This document shows positions 1-6,574 of a DNA stretch of 7,394 bases, piece after piece; within the stretch, counting starts at the first letter, position 1; every line of letters starts with the position of its first letter. A program made the position numbers and the translations under genes. The DNA comes from Bacteroidota bacterium (lineage in GTDB: Bacteria > Bacteroidota > Bacteroidia > Cytophagales > Cyclobacteriaceae): assembly GCA_023412765.1 (NCBI GenBank), contig JAEZBX010000214.1, positions 1 through 7,394 on the forward strand. Direction: 5' to 3'. Under the pieces are notes generated by a model. It was not told the origin of the DNA, searched no databases, and worked only from the letters and a program-made list of their open reading frames with translations.

Positions 1-64
1 AGTGTCGTTAAAAAAGCTCTCTCACCAGTTCGCGAAAATCGATCATTTCCCCGACGAACGTCTA

Positions 65-232
65 TCAGGAAACTGAGCCCAACAAACTATAAACCGATTT
101 AAGTCTTAACTTAATGACATGGACCACATCATGATCAGGTTCGATAATATCACACGAAACAATTCCGCAGATAACGCACAACGTCCACAACAACGTACTC
201 TTCAAACCATGAATTTTTTTTGGAAAGCTCAT
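65..232 (-). CDS. Small putative lipoprotein (55 aa), possibly a truncated remnant
   Basis: The reading frame starts at the ATG at 232 and ends at TGA at 65-67. Residues 1-27 look like a lipoprotein signal: MSFPKK, then a hydrophobic stretch LLWTLCVICGIVS ending in a lipobox Cys (GIVSC, about residue 27). Only about 28 residues follow, starting DIIEPDHD, so the mature part has no recognisable domain. A second stop (TAG) follows directly, after which the same frame stays open and reads MIDFRELVRELF before a TAA at 8-10. The gene may therefore be a shortened or decaying lipoprotein, or a genuine small one. It is divergent to cinA, with 139 bases between the starts and no Shine-Dalgarno. The signal peptide is convincing; that the product is functional is not. 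I do not recognise the family. Confidence 0.35.
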   Translation of the reverse strand: MSFPKKIHGLKSTLLWTLCVICGIVSCDIIEPDHDVVHVIKLRLKSVYSLLGSVS

Positions 233-247
233 CACATTTAAGTTTTG
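219..247 (+). promoter_or_regulatory. Candidate promoter upstream of cinA (weak)
   Basis: A TTTG at 219-222 lies 16 bases before TAAGTTTTG (239-247). This resembles the Bacteroidota pattern of a -33 TTG and a -7 TAnnTTTG, but the -7 box is one base off and the spacer is at the short end. It would give a 5' leader of about 120 bases for cinA. A second weak candidate, TATACTTG at 361-368, sits almost on the cinA start codon. Confidence 0.2.
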
Positions 248-371
248 TGTCGAATTAAATCACGCGGTAACCTTACGACAGCTTCAGGTACCCAGCCTCA
301 AGGTTCCAAATGGTATGACCAGAAAGCTCTCCATAACGTTGGATGCTGGACGAAATTTTTTATACTTGAAA

Positions 372-1628
372 ATGATAATAACCGCGGAACTGTTAACCAT
401 CGGAGACGAATTGCTCTATGGTCAGATTTTAGACACCAATTCGCAATGGATGAGTGTTGCCCTTGGCGAAGCAGGGATTAAGGTGTTATACAAGACAACG
501 GTAGGCGATCGCGAAGACCACATTCTGAAAGCGTTTGCTGATGCTGAGAAACGCGTGGACATTCTGCTGATAACGGGTGGACTAGGGCCAACCAGCGACG
601 ATCTGACCAAACCATGCCTGGCACAATACTTTGATTGCAAACTGAAGATACACGAAGAGGCGCTAGCTGAAGTAACTGAATTCTTCCGTAACAGGGGAAG
701 AGAATTGACGGAGGTGAACCGGCAACAGGCGGCCCTTCCGGAATGTTGCGAAAAAATTACGAACAAAGTTGGAACGGCCCCCGGAATGTGGATTGAAAGA
801 AATGGGAAGGTGTTTGTTTCGATGCCTGGAGTACCGCACGAAATGAAACTGATGATGTCGGATTTGATAATTCCAAAACTGAAGCAAACTTACAAGACAC
901 CCAAAATTCTTCATAAGGTGATACGCACCATCGGTCTGGGTGAATCGTTCCTCGCCGAAAGGATATCAGATTGGGAGAAAGCGCTGCCGCCTCACCTCAA
1001 GCTTGCCTACCTCCCGGGCTTGGGTGAAGTACGTCTACGGCTTACAGGCATCGGCGACTCACTGGATTCCTTGCGCGAGGAAACCGAAACTTTGACCGCT
1101 GAGCTCAACCCTCTTATCGGGGAGTACATCTATGGATATGGAGAGGAGCCCTTGGAAGCCGTCGTTGGCAAAATGCTTTTAGATGAGAAGCTCACATTAT
1201 CAATCGCAGAAAGTTGCACTGGTGGATATTTGTCTCATCTCATTACCTCAGTACCCGGTAGCTCAATATATTTTCAAGGCAGCATGATCCCATATTCATA
1301 TGAAATTAAAATAGCGCAGTTGGGAGTCAATGCAGAAACGCTGAATCAATTTGGAGCTGTGAGCGAACAAACGATTCGGGAAATGGCAGACCTTGTGAGG
1401 CGCAAATTCAACACAGACATCGGTGTTGCTACCAGTGGTATTGCTGGACCGGGTGGAGCTACACCTGAAAAACCCGTAGGCACGGTCTGGATCGCTTGTG
1501 CGTACCAGGACAAGCTTGTGGCCAAGAAATTGCAATTAACAAAAGACAGGATCCTTAACATCAAATATTCATCGATAGCGGCCCTGAATTTGATCAGACT
1601 CTCCGTTCGGGGAGATCGGACACCCTAA
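372..1628 (+). CDS. cinA: CinA family protein: NMN deamidase / molybdopterin-binding domain (418 aa)
   Basis: Two-domain CinA. The N-terminal MoCF/MogA-like (COG1058) part begins at MIITAELLTIGDELLYGQ, the family's usual first residues, so I place the start at the ATG at 372 rather than the in-frame ATG at 315, which would add 19 residues unlike the family. Motifs seen are GGLGPTSDDLT (69-79), GTAPG (134-138) and PGVPHEM (152-158). The C-terminal PncC-type domain carries AESCTGG (279-285, with the expected catalytic Ser281), GIAGPGG (356-362) and PVGTVW (368-373). In this family the C-terminal domain deamidates nicotinamide mononucleotide to nicotinate mononucleotide in pyridine-nucleotide salvage, and the N-terminal domain is linked to ADP-ribose hydrolysis. 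The length is normal and the gene looks intact. No Shine-Dalgarno precedes it. E2 follows 49 bases downstream on the same strand. Confidence 0.95.
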   Translation: MIITAELLTIGDELLYGQILDTNSQWMSVALGEAGIKVLYKTTVGDREDHILKAFADAEKRVDILLITGGLGPTSDDLTKPCLAQYFDCKLKIHEEALAEVTEFFRNRGRELTEVNRQQAALPECCEKITNKVGTAPGMWIERNGKVFVSMPGVPHEMKLMMSDLIIPKLKQTYKTPKILHKVIRTIGLGESFLAERISDWEKALPPHLKLAYLPGLGEVRLRLTGIGDSLDSLREETETLTAELNPLIGEYIYGYGEEPLEAVVGKMLLDEKLTLSIAESCTGGYLSHLITSVPGSSIYFQGSMIPYSYEIKIAQLGVNAETLNQFGAVSEQTIREMADLVRRKFNTDIGVATSGIAGPGGATPEKPVGTVWIACAYQDKLVAKKLQLTKDRILNIKYSSIAALNLIRLSVRGDRTP

Positions 1629-1677
1629 AAAATCAATTTCTCTAAAAATATTACCTTTACTCCCTAAATATTTTGTC

Positions 1678-2979
1678 ATGGCGCAGGTACAACTCATAAT
1701 GCCGAAAATGGGCGAGAGTATAACGGAAGCAACCGTTTTATCCTGGCTTAAGAAGCCAGGTGACAAAATTGAACTTGAAGAATCTGTACTGGAGGTAGCG
1801 ACCGACAAAGTCGATACTGAAATTCCTTCAACACATGCAGGCATATTGAAGGATATATTAGTCCAGAAGGGAGAAATCGTTCAGGTTGGTGCGCCGATCG
1901 CAACATTGACTGTCGACGCTGAAGCTGGCACTGAAAGCAATGGTGAAATATCGCCGGAGTCAACGGAAAAGGTTGCGGCACCTTCGCGTTCTGCAAAAGA
2001 ATTTGCCGCGGCCAGCTCCAATGGTAAGAACCATGCTCCTGATTTTAAATCCAGCTCAAAATTCTTTTCTCCGCTGGTTAAAAATATTGCGAAAGAGGAA
2101 AAGATAAGTGTGGCCGAATTGGAAACGATAGAAGGGTCAGGTGCTGCAGGAAGAATTACCAAGAAGGATATCTTAAATTATGTTGAGCACCGAAAGCTCG
2201 GTGAAACAGTTAAAACCTCGGAGAAATCAGTAAACGTTGGTTCTCCCAAGACATCGGTATCGATAGGCGCAGAGGATGAGATCATTGAGATGGACCGAAT
2301 GCGCAAGATGATTGCCGAGCGTATGGTGGAATCGAAGCGAATCGCTCCACACGTTACATCATTCGTGGAAGCCGATGTTACAAGTATTATTTATTGGCGG
2401 AACAAAGTAAAGAACGATTTTCAAAAGCGTACAGGTGACGCGTTGACTTATACACCATTCTTCATTGAAGCCGTCGTGAATGCGATCAAGGATTATCCCA
2501 TGATCAACATCCAGGTGGATGGGGATAAGATCATAAAGAAAAAAGAGATCAACATCGGGATGGCCGTCGCGTTGCCTTCCGGAAATTTGATTGTTCCAGT
2601 TATCAAGAATGCTGACCAATACAGCCTTGCAGGCCTTGCAAGAGTAGTTAACGATGTGGCAAAACGCGCGCGTGACAACAAACTCAAACCTGATGAACTG
2701 ACAGGTGGCACCTTCACGATCTCAAACGTCGGATCTTTTGGAAATGTAATGGGCACGCCGATCATTGTGCAGCCACAGGTGGCCATTATCGCACTTGGCG
2801 CTATTCAGAAAAAGCCTTCGGTCATGGAAACCCCATACGGCGACGTGATCGCTATACGACACAAGATGTTCCTATCACATTCGTACGATCACCGCGTCAT
2901 CGATGGTGCTCTCGGAGGTAGCATGGTAAGACGCGTAGCGGATTATCTGGAGAAATTTGATACCACGAGAACGCTGTAG
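1678..2979 (+). CDS. Dihydrolipoamide acyltransferase, E2 of a 2-oxo acid dehydrogenase complex (433 aa)
   Basis: Complete E2 with a single lipoyl domain. Residues 1-80 form the lipoyl domain, with the lipoylated Lys44 in EVATDKVDTE. Residues 81-128 are an Ala/Ser/Glu-rich linker. Residues about 129-170 are the peripheral subunit-binding domain (FFSPLVKNIAKEE...GRITKKDIL). A second linker runs to about 200. Residues 200-433 are the catalytic acyltransferase domain, with active-site His405 and Asp409 in SYDHRVIDGALGG. The enzyme moves acyl groups from E1-bound intermediates through lipoyl-lysine to CoA in the cytoplasm. The motifs resemble the branched-chain 2-oxo acid or pyruvate type more than the 2-oxoglutarate type, but sequence alone does not settle the substrate. 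No E1 or E3 gene is adjacent; in this phylum E2 is often separate. The start matches the family (MAQVQLIMPKMGESI). No Shine-Dalgarno is seen, only an AT-rich run up to the ATG. Confidence 0.93.
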   Translation: MAQVQLIMPKMGESITEATVLSWLKKPGDKIELEESVLEVATDKVDTEIPSTHAGILKDILVQKGEIVQVGAPIATLTVDAEAGTESNGEISPESTEKVAAPSRSAKEFAAASSNGKNHAPDFKSSSKFFSPLVKNIAKEEKISVAELETIEGSGAAGRITKKDILNYVEHRKLGETVKTSEKSVNVGSPKTSVSIGAEDEIIEMDRMRKMIAERMVESKRIAPHVTSFVEADVTSIIYWRNKVKNDFQKRTGDALTYTPFFIEAVVNAIKDYPMINIQVDGDKIIKKKEINIGMAVALPSGNLIVPVIKNADQYSLAGLARVVNDVAKRARDNKLKPDELTGGTFTISNVGSFGNVMGTPIIVQPQVAIIALGAIQKKPSVMETPYGDVIAIRHKMFLSHSYDHRVIDGALGGSMVRRVADYLEKFDTTRTL

Positions 2980-2986
2980 CGTTCTC
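2967..2986 (+). terminator. Hairpin overlapping the E2 stop codon, probable terminator
   Basis: A perfect 8-bp stem, GAGAACGC (2967-2974) with GCGTTCTC (2979-2986), closes a TGTA loop. The E2 stop codon TAG (2977-2979) lies in the loop and first stem base, so the last codons form part of the structure. T-rich but not pure-T sequence follows (CGTTATTAGTTATTAG), so termination strength is uncertain. Confidence 0.5.
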
Positions 2987-2987
2987 C

Positions 2988-3015
2988 GTTATTAGTTATT
3001 AGTTAATCGTTAATA
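2988..3015. repeat. Heptanucleotide tandem repeat, GTTATTA type, 4 copies
   Basis: Four consecutive 7-mers: GTTATTA twice, then GTTAATC and GTTAATA. It begins two bases after the hairpin that ends E2 and contains no reading frame. Copies 3 and 4 have diverged. Confidence 0.75.
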
Positions 3016-3060
3016 GTCGGCTCGAGCAGCGTTCACCAGCCCTGATCGTTTGCATTTCCA

Positions 3061-3093
3061 CCTTATTCCTTATTCCTTATTCCCTATTCCTTA
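3061..3093. repeat. Heptanucleotide tandem repeat, CCTTATT type, about 4.7 copies
   Basis: Three perfect CCTTATT units, one variant (CCCTATT) and a partial CCTTA. It is a different unit from the repeat 45 bases upstream, yet has the same 7-base period. It lies about 75-105 bases upstream of the -7 box of the PLP-enzyme gene. Pure units suggest it may still vary in copy number between strains. Confidence 0.75.
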
Positions 3094-3166
3094 TGTCTTT
3101 TAGTGCCTACGATCCACCAAAGAGCAAACTTTCGTCCAAATAATTCAATAGATACCGAAGAACGGA

Positions 3167-3174
3167 TAACTTTG
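3167..3174 (+). promoter_or_regulatory. Consensus Bacteroidota -7 box (TAACTTTG) next to the start codon
   Basis: TAACTTTG matches TAnnTTTG exactly and ends 5 bases before the ATG at 3180. The -33 region is weak: a TTC at 3144-3146, 20 bases upstream, is one base off TTG. If this box is used, transcription would start on or within a few bases of the ATG, giving a leaderless or nearly leaderless mRNA. Confidence 0.45.
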
Positions 3175-3179
3175 CGCTC

Positions 3180-4325
3180 ATGAAATTCGGAACTAAAGCA
3201 GTGCACGCCGGCGTCCAGCCTGATCCAAGTACGGGAGCTATAATGACGCCAATCTATCAGACTTCAACATATGTTCAGGAATCACCCGCGAAGCACAAGG
3301 GATATGCCTATGCGCGTGGAGCAAATCCTACCAGGAATACGCTGCAGAAAAGTATCGCTTCATTGGAGAATGGGAAACACTGTATTTGTTTTTCATCCGG
3401 CATGGGCGCAACGGATGCGGTAATCAAATTGTTGGGCCCAGGCGACGAAGTGATCACCAGTACCGATCTGTATGGCGGATCATATCGAATGTTCAGACGC
3501 GTTTTTGAAAAATACGGTATCAAGTTTCACTTCATCGACCTCACAAATACGGCTAACATAGAGCCGTACCTGAACAAGAACACGAAGTTGATTTGGCTGG
3601 AGACTCCCACAAATCCATTGATGAGTATCGTTGACATCAAAGCGTGCACGGACCTTGTAAAAGGAAAAAATATCCTCGTTGCAGTCGACAATACATTTGC
3701 TTCACCTTATCTGCAAAATCCCCTCGACCTCGGCGCGGATATCGTTATGCATTCTGTTACAAAATATCTCGGTGGCCACTCTGACGTGGTCATGGGGGCG
3801 CTTATCATGAATGATGAAAAGCTTTATCAGGATCTACACTTCATTATGAACTCATGTGGCGCAGTTCCAGGGCCACAGGATTCATTCCTCGTTTTACGCG
3901 GGATTAAAACGTTGCATCTAAGAATGGAGCGCCATTGTGAAAACGGAAGAAAAGTCGCAGAATTTCTCAGGAATCATCCGAAGGTTGGAAAAGTATACTG
4001 GCCCGGTTTCGCTGACCATCCGAATCATGACATTGCTAAAAAACAAATGAAAGATTTCGGTGGAATGTTATCATTCACATTAAAAGATAACAACGTTGAA
4101 AAAGCGATACGACTGATGGAAAGTGTACAGCTTTTCGCATTGGCCGAATCGCTCGGTGGAGTTGAGTCCCTGATCAACCACCCTGCATCGATGACCCATG
4201 CCAGTGTGCCGAAAGAAGAAAGAGAGAAAACGGGACTGGTTGATTCGCTGATGCGTTTAAGCATTGGTATTGAAGATTCAGAAGACCTCATCGAGGACCT
4301 TCAGCAAGCTTTAACCAAAGTGTGA
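3180..4325 (+). CDS. Cystathionine gamma-synthase / gamma-lyase family PLP enzyme (381 aa)
   Basis: Cys/Met-metabolism PLP-dependent (fold type I) enzyme of normal length. The PLP-binding lysine is Lys195 in SVTKYLGGHSD. Asp170 in AVDNTFASPYLQ should contact the pyridine nitrogen and Tyr98 in DLYGGSYRMF should stack on the ring. Residues 44-52 (YARGANPTR) form the cofactor-phosphate motif usually read YSRxxNPT. ESLGGVESLINHPASMTHA (323-341) and RLSIGIE (359-365) are the usual C-terminal substrate-site motifs. The family either joins cysteine to an activated homoserine on the way to methionine, or splits cystathionine to cysteine in reverse transsulfuration. Sequence motifs do not separate synthase from lyase, so I give no symbol. 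The gene stands alone on its strand and ends 6 bases from the end of the convergent FISUMP gene. Confidence 0.92.
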   Translation: MKFGTKAVHAGVQPDPSTGAIMTPIYQTSTYVQESPAKHKGYAYARGANPTRNTLQKSIASLENGKHCICFSSGMGATDAVIKLLGPGDEVITSTDLYGGSYRMFRRVFEKYGIKFHFIDLTNTANIEPYLNKNTKLIWLETPTNPLMSIVDIKACTDLVKGKNILVAVDNTFASPYLQNPLDLGADIVMHSVTKYLGGHSDVVMGALIMNDEKLYQDLHFIMNSCGAVPGPQDSFLVLRGIKTLHLRMERHCENGRKVAEFLRNHPKVGKVYWPGFADHPNHDIAKKQMKDFGGMLSFTLKDNNVEKAIRLMESVQLFALAESLGGVESLINHPASMTHASVPKEEREKTGLVDSLMRLSIGIEDSEDLIEDLQQALTKV

Positions 4326-4331
4326 TCGGAA

Positions 4332-5100
4332 TCAGTCCTTTACACACCTGACGCAAAAACCTGCTGCTTTGTTAGCGCCATCTGCGTATACGTTTGTGTT
4401 CACGTAGTTCATATGACCGCATATGAATGCGGGTTTCATTTGCAGCCGTTGAACTCCACCAATATCCTGTACTCCCAAGTCCTCCAAAACCGCCAGTCGT
4501 GTGAAGTCTGAATCCTCCTGGCAACGCGGTGAAACCAGTCTCATTCGTGGCGCCTGAAAAAGGATTTCCCCAGGCTGCGGCACCCAATTCCTTAAGCTTG
4601 TCTCCTGCAATCTCAGCACCTCCGAGAAAATCCGTAAGTTCTGTCCACTCTTCATTGGTAGGAACATGCCATCCTGCAGGACAAAGTTTTCCGGTATTTA
4701 CAGCGTGCCAGTTGTAAAGTGCACCGTATACCGATCCAAATTCGTCAAAATCGTTATTGTACCATGCATAGGCACCATCCGTTTGGGTAATCCAACTTGT
4801 ATTCTCCGTTATATTGGCAATGTCGGCGCCATCATTGTATCTGGTTGTGGCGAGGTTTTCAGCCACCCATTCTTGATCACCAATCACCACAGTTTTGTAC
4901 GTGTTGGAAAGAATGTCCTCAACGGATTTTGTTACAATTTGTGAAAGTTTCTTGTTGTTATCATTCTTGTTATTGACAGGTGACGGGGACACGTCATCAT
5001 CATCACCTCCACTACAAGACACAAGAATGAAAAGTAAACCTGTAAGGGAAATCCATGAATTTCCGGCGAAGAAAAAAGGCCTAAAGAATAATGATTTCAT
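4332..5100 (-). CDS. FISUMP-domain surface lipoprotein, 3' end frameshifted
   Basis: The product begins with a lipoprotein signal ending LFILVSC (Cys29), followed by SGGDDDD, an acidic patch typical of Bacteroidota lipoproteins sent to the cell surface, and an Asn/Lys/Asp-rich linker. From about residue 66 it matches the Fibrobacter succinogenes major paralogous (FISUMP) domain: VVIGDQEWVAENLATTRYND, then LYNWHAVNTGKLCPAGWHVP, then GYWWSSTAANE. The uninterrupted frame from 5100 stops at 4372 (242 residues) with an atypical tail, HKRIRRWR. The expected family ending is present in the next frame: HMNYVNTNVYADGANKAAGF, then CVRCVKD, stopping at 4332-4334. A single extra base in the AAACCC run (4431-4436) explains this; the corrected protein is 255 residues. 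The cause is a real mutation or a sequencing error. Its molecular function is unknown. Confidence 0.85.
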
Positions 5101-5137
5101 AGCATGTAATTTTGTTTCTACAAAATTTCACACACGG

Positions 5138-5191
5138 CGATTAATGCTACGACACGACTGTCCCAAAAAACAAAACGATTGTAACATGAGG
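5138..5191 (-). promoter_or_regulatory. Conserved upstream element, copy A (before the FISUMP gene)
   Basis: On the plus strand this stretch contains CGATTAA (5138-5144), GCTACGAC (5146-5153), ACGACTGTCCCAAAAAA (5154-5170), then 9 bases and TGTAACATG (5180-5188). The same blocks recur in the same order upstream of the beta-barrel gene at 6399-6474. It ends 37 bases before the FISUMP start codon at 5100, so a promoter, operator or leader element is likely. I do not recognise the binding protein. Confidence 0.45.
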
Positions 5192-5243
5192 CAACCACTT
5201 TAAGGATAAGTTCACTGAATGCGGGGAATCGCGATAGCTTTTT

Positions 5244-5684
5244 TCAGTTGGCTCCCGTGGGCTTGTTAATTGTTACTATTCTTGCATTGCTTTTTATATC
5301 ATCGGTTGATACAAGCGTAGTTGTAAAATCCACTTTTGGCGCACCGCCAAATTTTAAACATAAATCAAAAGTGATTAGCGATCCGTCATCGTCGAAGTCA
5401 GTTTCTGCCTTTTCCGGCGATCCTTCAGCGGAGAAAAGAATCCTATCGATCACGATGCCAGGCGATGCTTCGTAGGGAATTGAAAACGTAAACTTAGTAT
5501 AATAGAGCCCGCCGGAAACGAGACACTTATTCACTTCGTCAAATGAATATTGTGTTTGCTGTGAATTAATGAACACTGAGGGCGTTGGATCGTCTTTGCT
5601 GCATCCTAGACTAATTGGTATTAGAAGAAGGAAAGACAATGACATCCGGGTGCACAGATTCGATATAGTAGTGATTAATTTCAT
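5244..5684 (-). CDS. Hypothetical small lipoprotein (146 aa)
   Basis: I chose the ATG at 5684 because it places a standard lipoprotein signal at the N-terminus: MKLITT, a hydrophobic core LSFLLLIPISLG, and the lipobox Cys28 followed by SKDDPTPS. An in-frame ATG at 5717 would add 11 residues. The acidic residues after Cys28 fit surface export in Bacteroidota. The mature part, about 118 residues, is rich in beta-type sequence (YYTKFTFSIPYEAS, VDFTTTLVSTDD), has an acidic loop (DFDDDG) and two further cysteines (KCLVSGG, DLCLKFGG) that could form a disulfide. No known domain is recognisable; an Ig-like or other small beta-sandwich is a guess. It lies 73 bases downstream of the beta-barrel gene and 143 bases upstream of the FISUMP lipoprotein, all on the same strand, so co-expression with the barrel is plausible. 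Confidence 0.75.
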   Translation of the reverse strand: MKLITTISNLCTRMSLSFLLLIPISLGCSKDDPTPSVFINSQQTQYSFDEVNKCLVSGGLYYTKFTFSIPYEASPGIVIDRILFSAEGSPEKAETDFDDDGSLITFDLCLKFGGAPKVDFTTTLVSTDDIKSNARIVTINKPTGAN

Positions 5685-5757
5685 ATAGTTCTTTTTAAGA
5701 TTGTATGTTGAAAGCATAATAGGTCCTCAGTGTCGCTAGCCGTAGAAGCAGCGTGCG

Positions 5758-6354
5758 TCATTTTAAATCCAGATAAATACTGAAACCAACCTGTAGCATT
5801 ATTGTACCGTATTTTTCCTTGTAGTCGGGTTCATCGCGATCCGTATAAGTTCTGGAGTTGTAAGAAACCATTGGTTCAATTGCTACATTATCATTTAGAA
5901 AATACGCGTATCCAACTCCCAGCGACCAGAAAAATGATTTGTATTTGTACTCCTCATCGTCATCATTAACGTAAGTCCACTTATCTTTAGAGCTTCCAAT
6001 CCCTATTTCGAATTGGCCAAATAACCCCTGCGGTAAGTAGTACCTCACAAAAGGCGTAAAAAAAATGGATGTGCCATTGTACTTGTCGTCATCGTCGTAT
6101 TTTGATGATGATAAAGACAGATTAAGGCCTGCTCCGGCCGCTATTGCGTCAGTAAGGAAATATCCAGCACGCGGTGACAATGAAAAACTAGTGGATTTTG
6201 TTTCGTCGGTCGTGTTGCCATCTAATTGTGATTTGTACTTCTGGAAACTCACTCCCAATGATCCGCCAGCGAGAAACCTGCCTTTTTCAATTTGGGCTGT
6301 AGCATTCAAACATGATAGAGCGACACACAGTGTCAGAGATAATTTTTTCATCAT
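5758..6354 (-). CDS. Outer-membrane beta-barrel protein, OmpA/OMP_b-brl-like (198 aa)
   Basis: The start is set at ATGATG (6354/6351) because MMKKLSLTLCVALSCLNATAQ is a classical signal peptide with cleavage near ATA-Q; the frame is open further upstream to 6501 but that part is not protein-like. The mature part (about 177 residues) alternates hydrophobic and polar residues in strands such as SFSLSPRAGYFL, AAGAGLNLSLS, FFTPFVRYYL, GQFEIGIG, SFFWSLGVGYAYFL and IMLQVGFSIYLDL. This resembles the small 8-stranded barrels of the OMP_b-brl family. Between strands lie very acidic loops: KYDDDDKYNG (85-94), NDDDEEYKYK (130-139) and TDRDEPDYKEKY (171-182), probably facing outward. Specific function is unknown: a porin-like, adhesion or cation-binding role are options. 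It carries conserved element copy B upstream. Confidence 0.85.
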   Translation of the reverse strand: MMKKLSLTLCVALSCLNATAQIEKGRFLAGGSLGVSFQKYKSQLDGNTTDETKSTSFSLSPRAGYFLTDAIAAGAGLNLSLSSSKYDDDDKYNGTSIFFTPFVRYYLPQGLFGQFEIGIGSSKDKWTYVNDDDEEYKYKSFFWSLGVGYAYFLNDNVAIEPMVSYNSRTYTDRDEPDYKEKYGTIMLQVGFSIYLDLK

Positions 6355-6398
6355 AAAATTCAGGTGTTTACAGTTAGTATTAAATCCCGCAGTTTTTT

Positions 6399-6474
6399 CG
6401 ATTAAATCTATCGCTGCGACAACGAAGTGGGTGAAACGATTATCCCAAAAAATGATAGCCCTGTAACATGGAGG
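6399..6474 (-). promoter_or_regulatory. Conserved upstream element, copy B (before the beta-barrel gene)
   Basis: Plus-strand blocks are CGATTAA (6399-6405), GCTGCGAC (6413-6420), ACGATTATCCCAAAAAA (6436-6452), a 9-base gap, TGTAACATG (6462-6470) and GAGG. The 17-base block differs from copy A at two positions, the 9-mer is identical and the gap between them is 9 in both. The inner spacing is about 20 bases longer than in copy A. It ends 44 bases before the barrel start codon. The rest of the 220-base gap (6355-6574) shows nothing I can name. Confidence 0.45.
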
Positions 6475-6574
6475 TCCTATTCTAACCTGATCTTGGATCA
6501 AAAGATTTAGCAGAACAAATAGGTGCTGGAAATCAGATCACCAGCCAAATTTTGAATCATTGGGTAAAATTACG

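Noticed and set aside
315..371. Upstream in-frame ATG at 315 as the cinA start
   Set aside because: The extra 19 residues do not match the family, which normally begins at the MIITAELLTIGDE segment.
1599..1614. Hairpin CTCTCC-GTTC-GGGGAG near the end of cinA, as a terminator
   Set aside because: Only 6 bp with one G-T pair, lies inside the coding sequence, and no T-run follows it.
2988..3093. Repeat arrays as a CRISPR array
   Set aside because: Units are 7 bases with no spacers.
5109..5124. TTTTGT-TTCT-ACAAAA inverted repeat just before the FISUMP gene as an operator
   Set aside because: AT-only 6-bp arms in an AT-rich leader are weak, and it is not found in the other conserved upstream region.
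5228..5235. Palindrome ATCGCGAT followed by a T-run as a terminator for a plus-strand transcript
   Set aside because: It has no loop and there is no plus-strand gene ending here.
6082..6102. DDDDK motif in the beta-barrel protein, as a processing site
   Set aside because: It is part of a general Asp-rich loop; other loops are equally acidic without the motif, and bacteria lack the protease that cuts there.
6065..6466. 133-codon plus-strand frame opposite the beta-barrel gene
   Set aside because: It is antisense to a gene with a clear signal peptide and barrel pattern; the product is low-complexity and unlike any family.
6525..6545. Inverted repeat GCTGG...CCAGC downstream of the regulator remnant
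   Set aside because: A 5-bp stem with an 11-base loop and no T-run on either strand is expected by chance.
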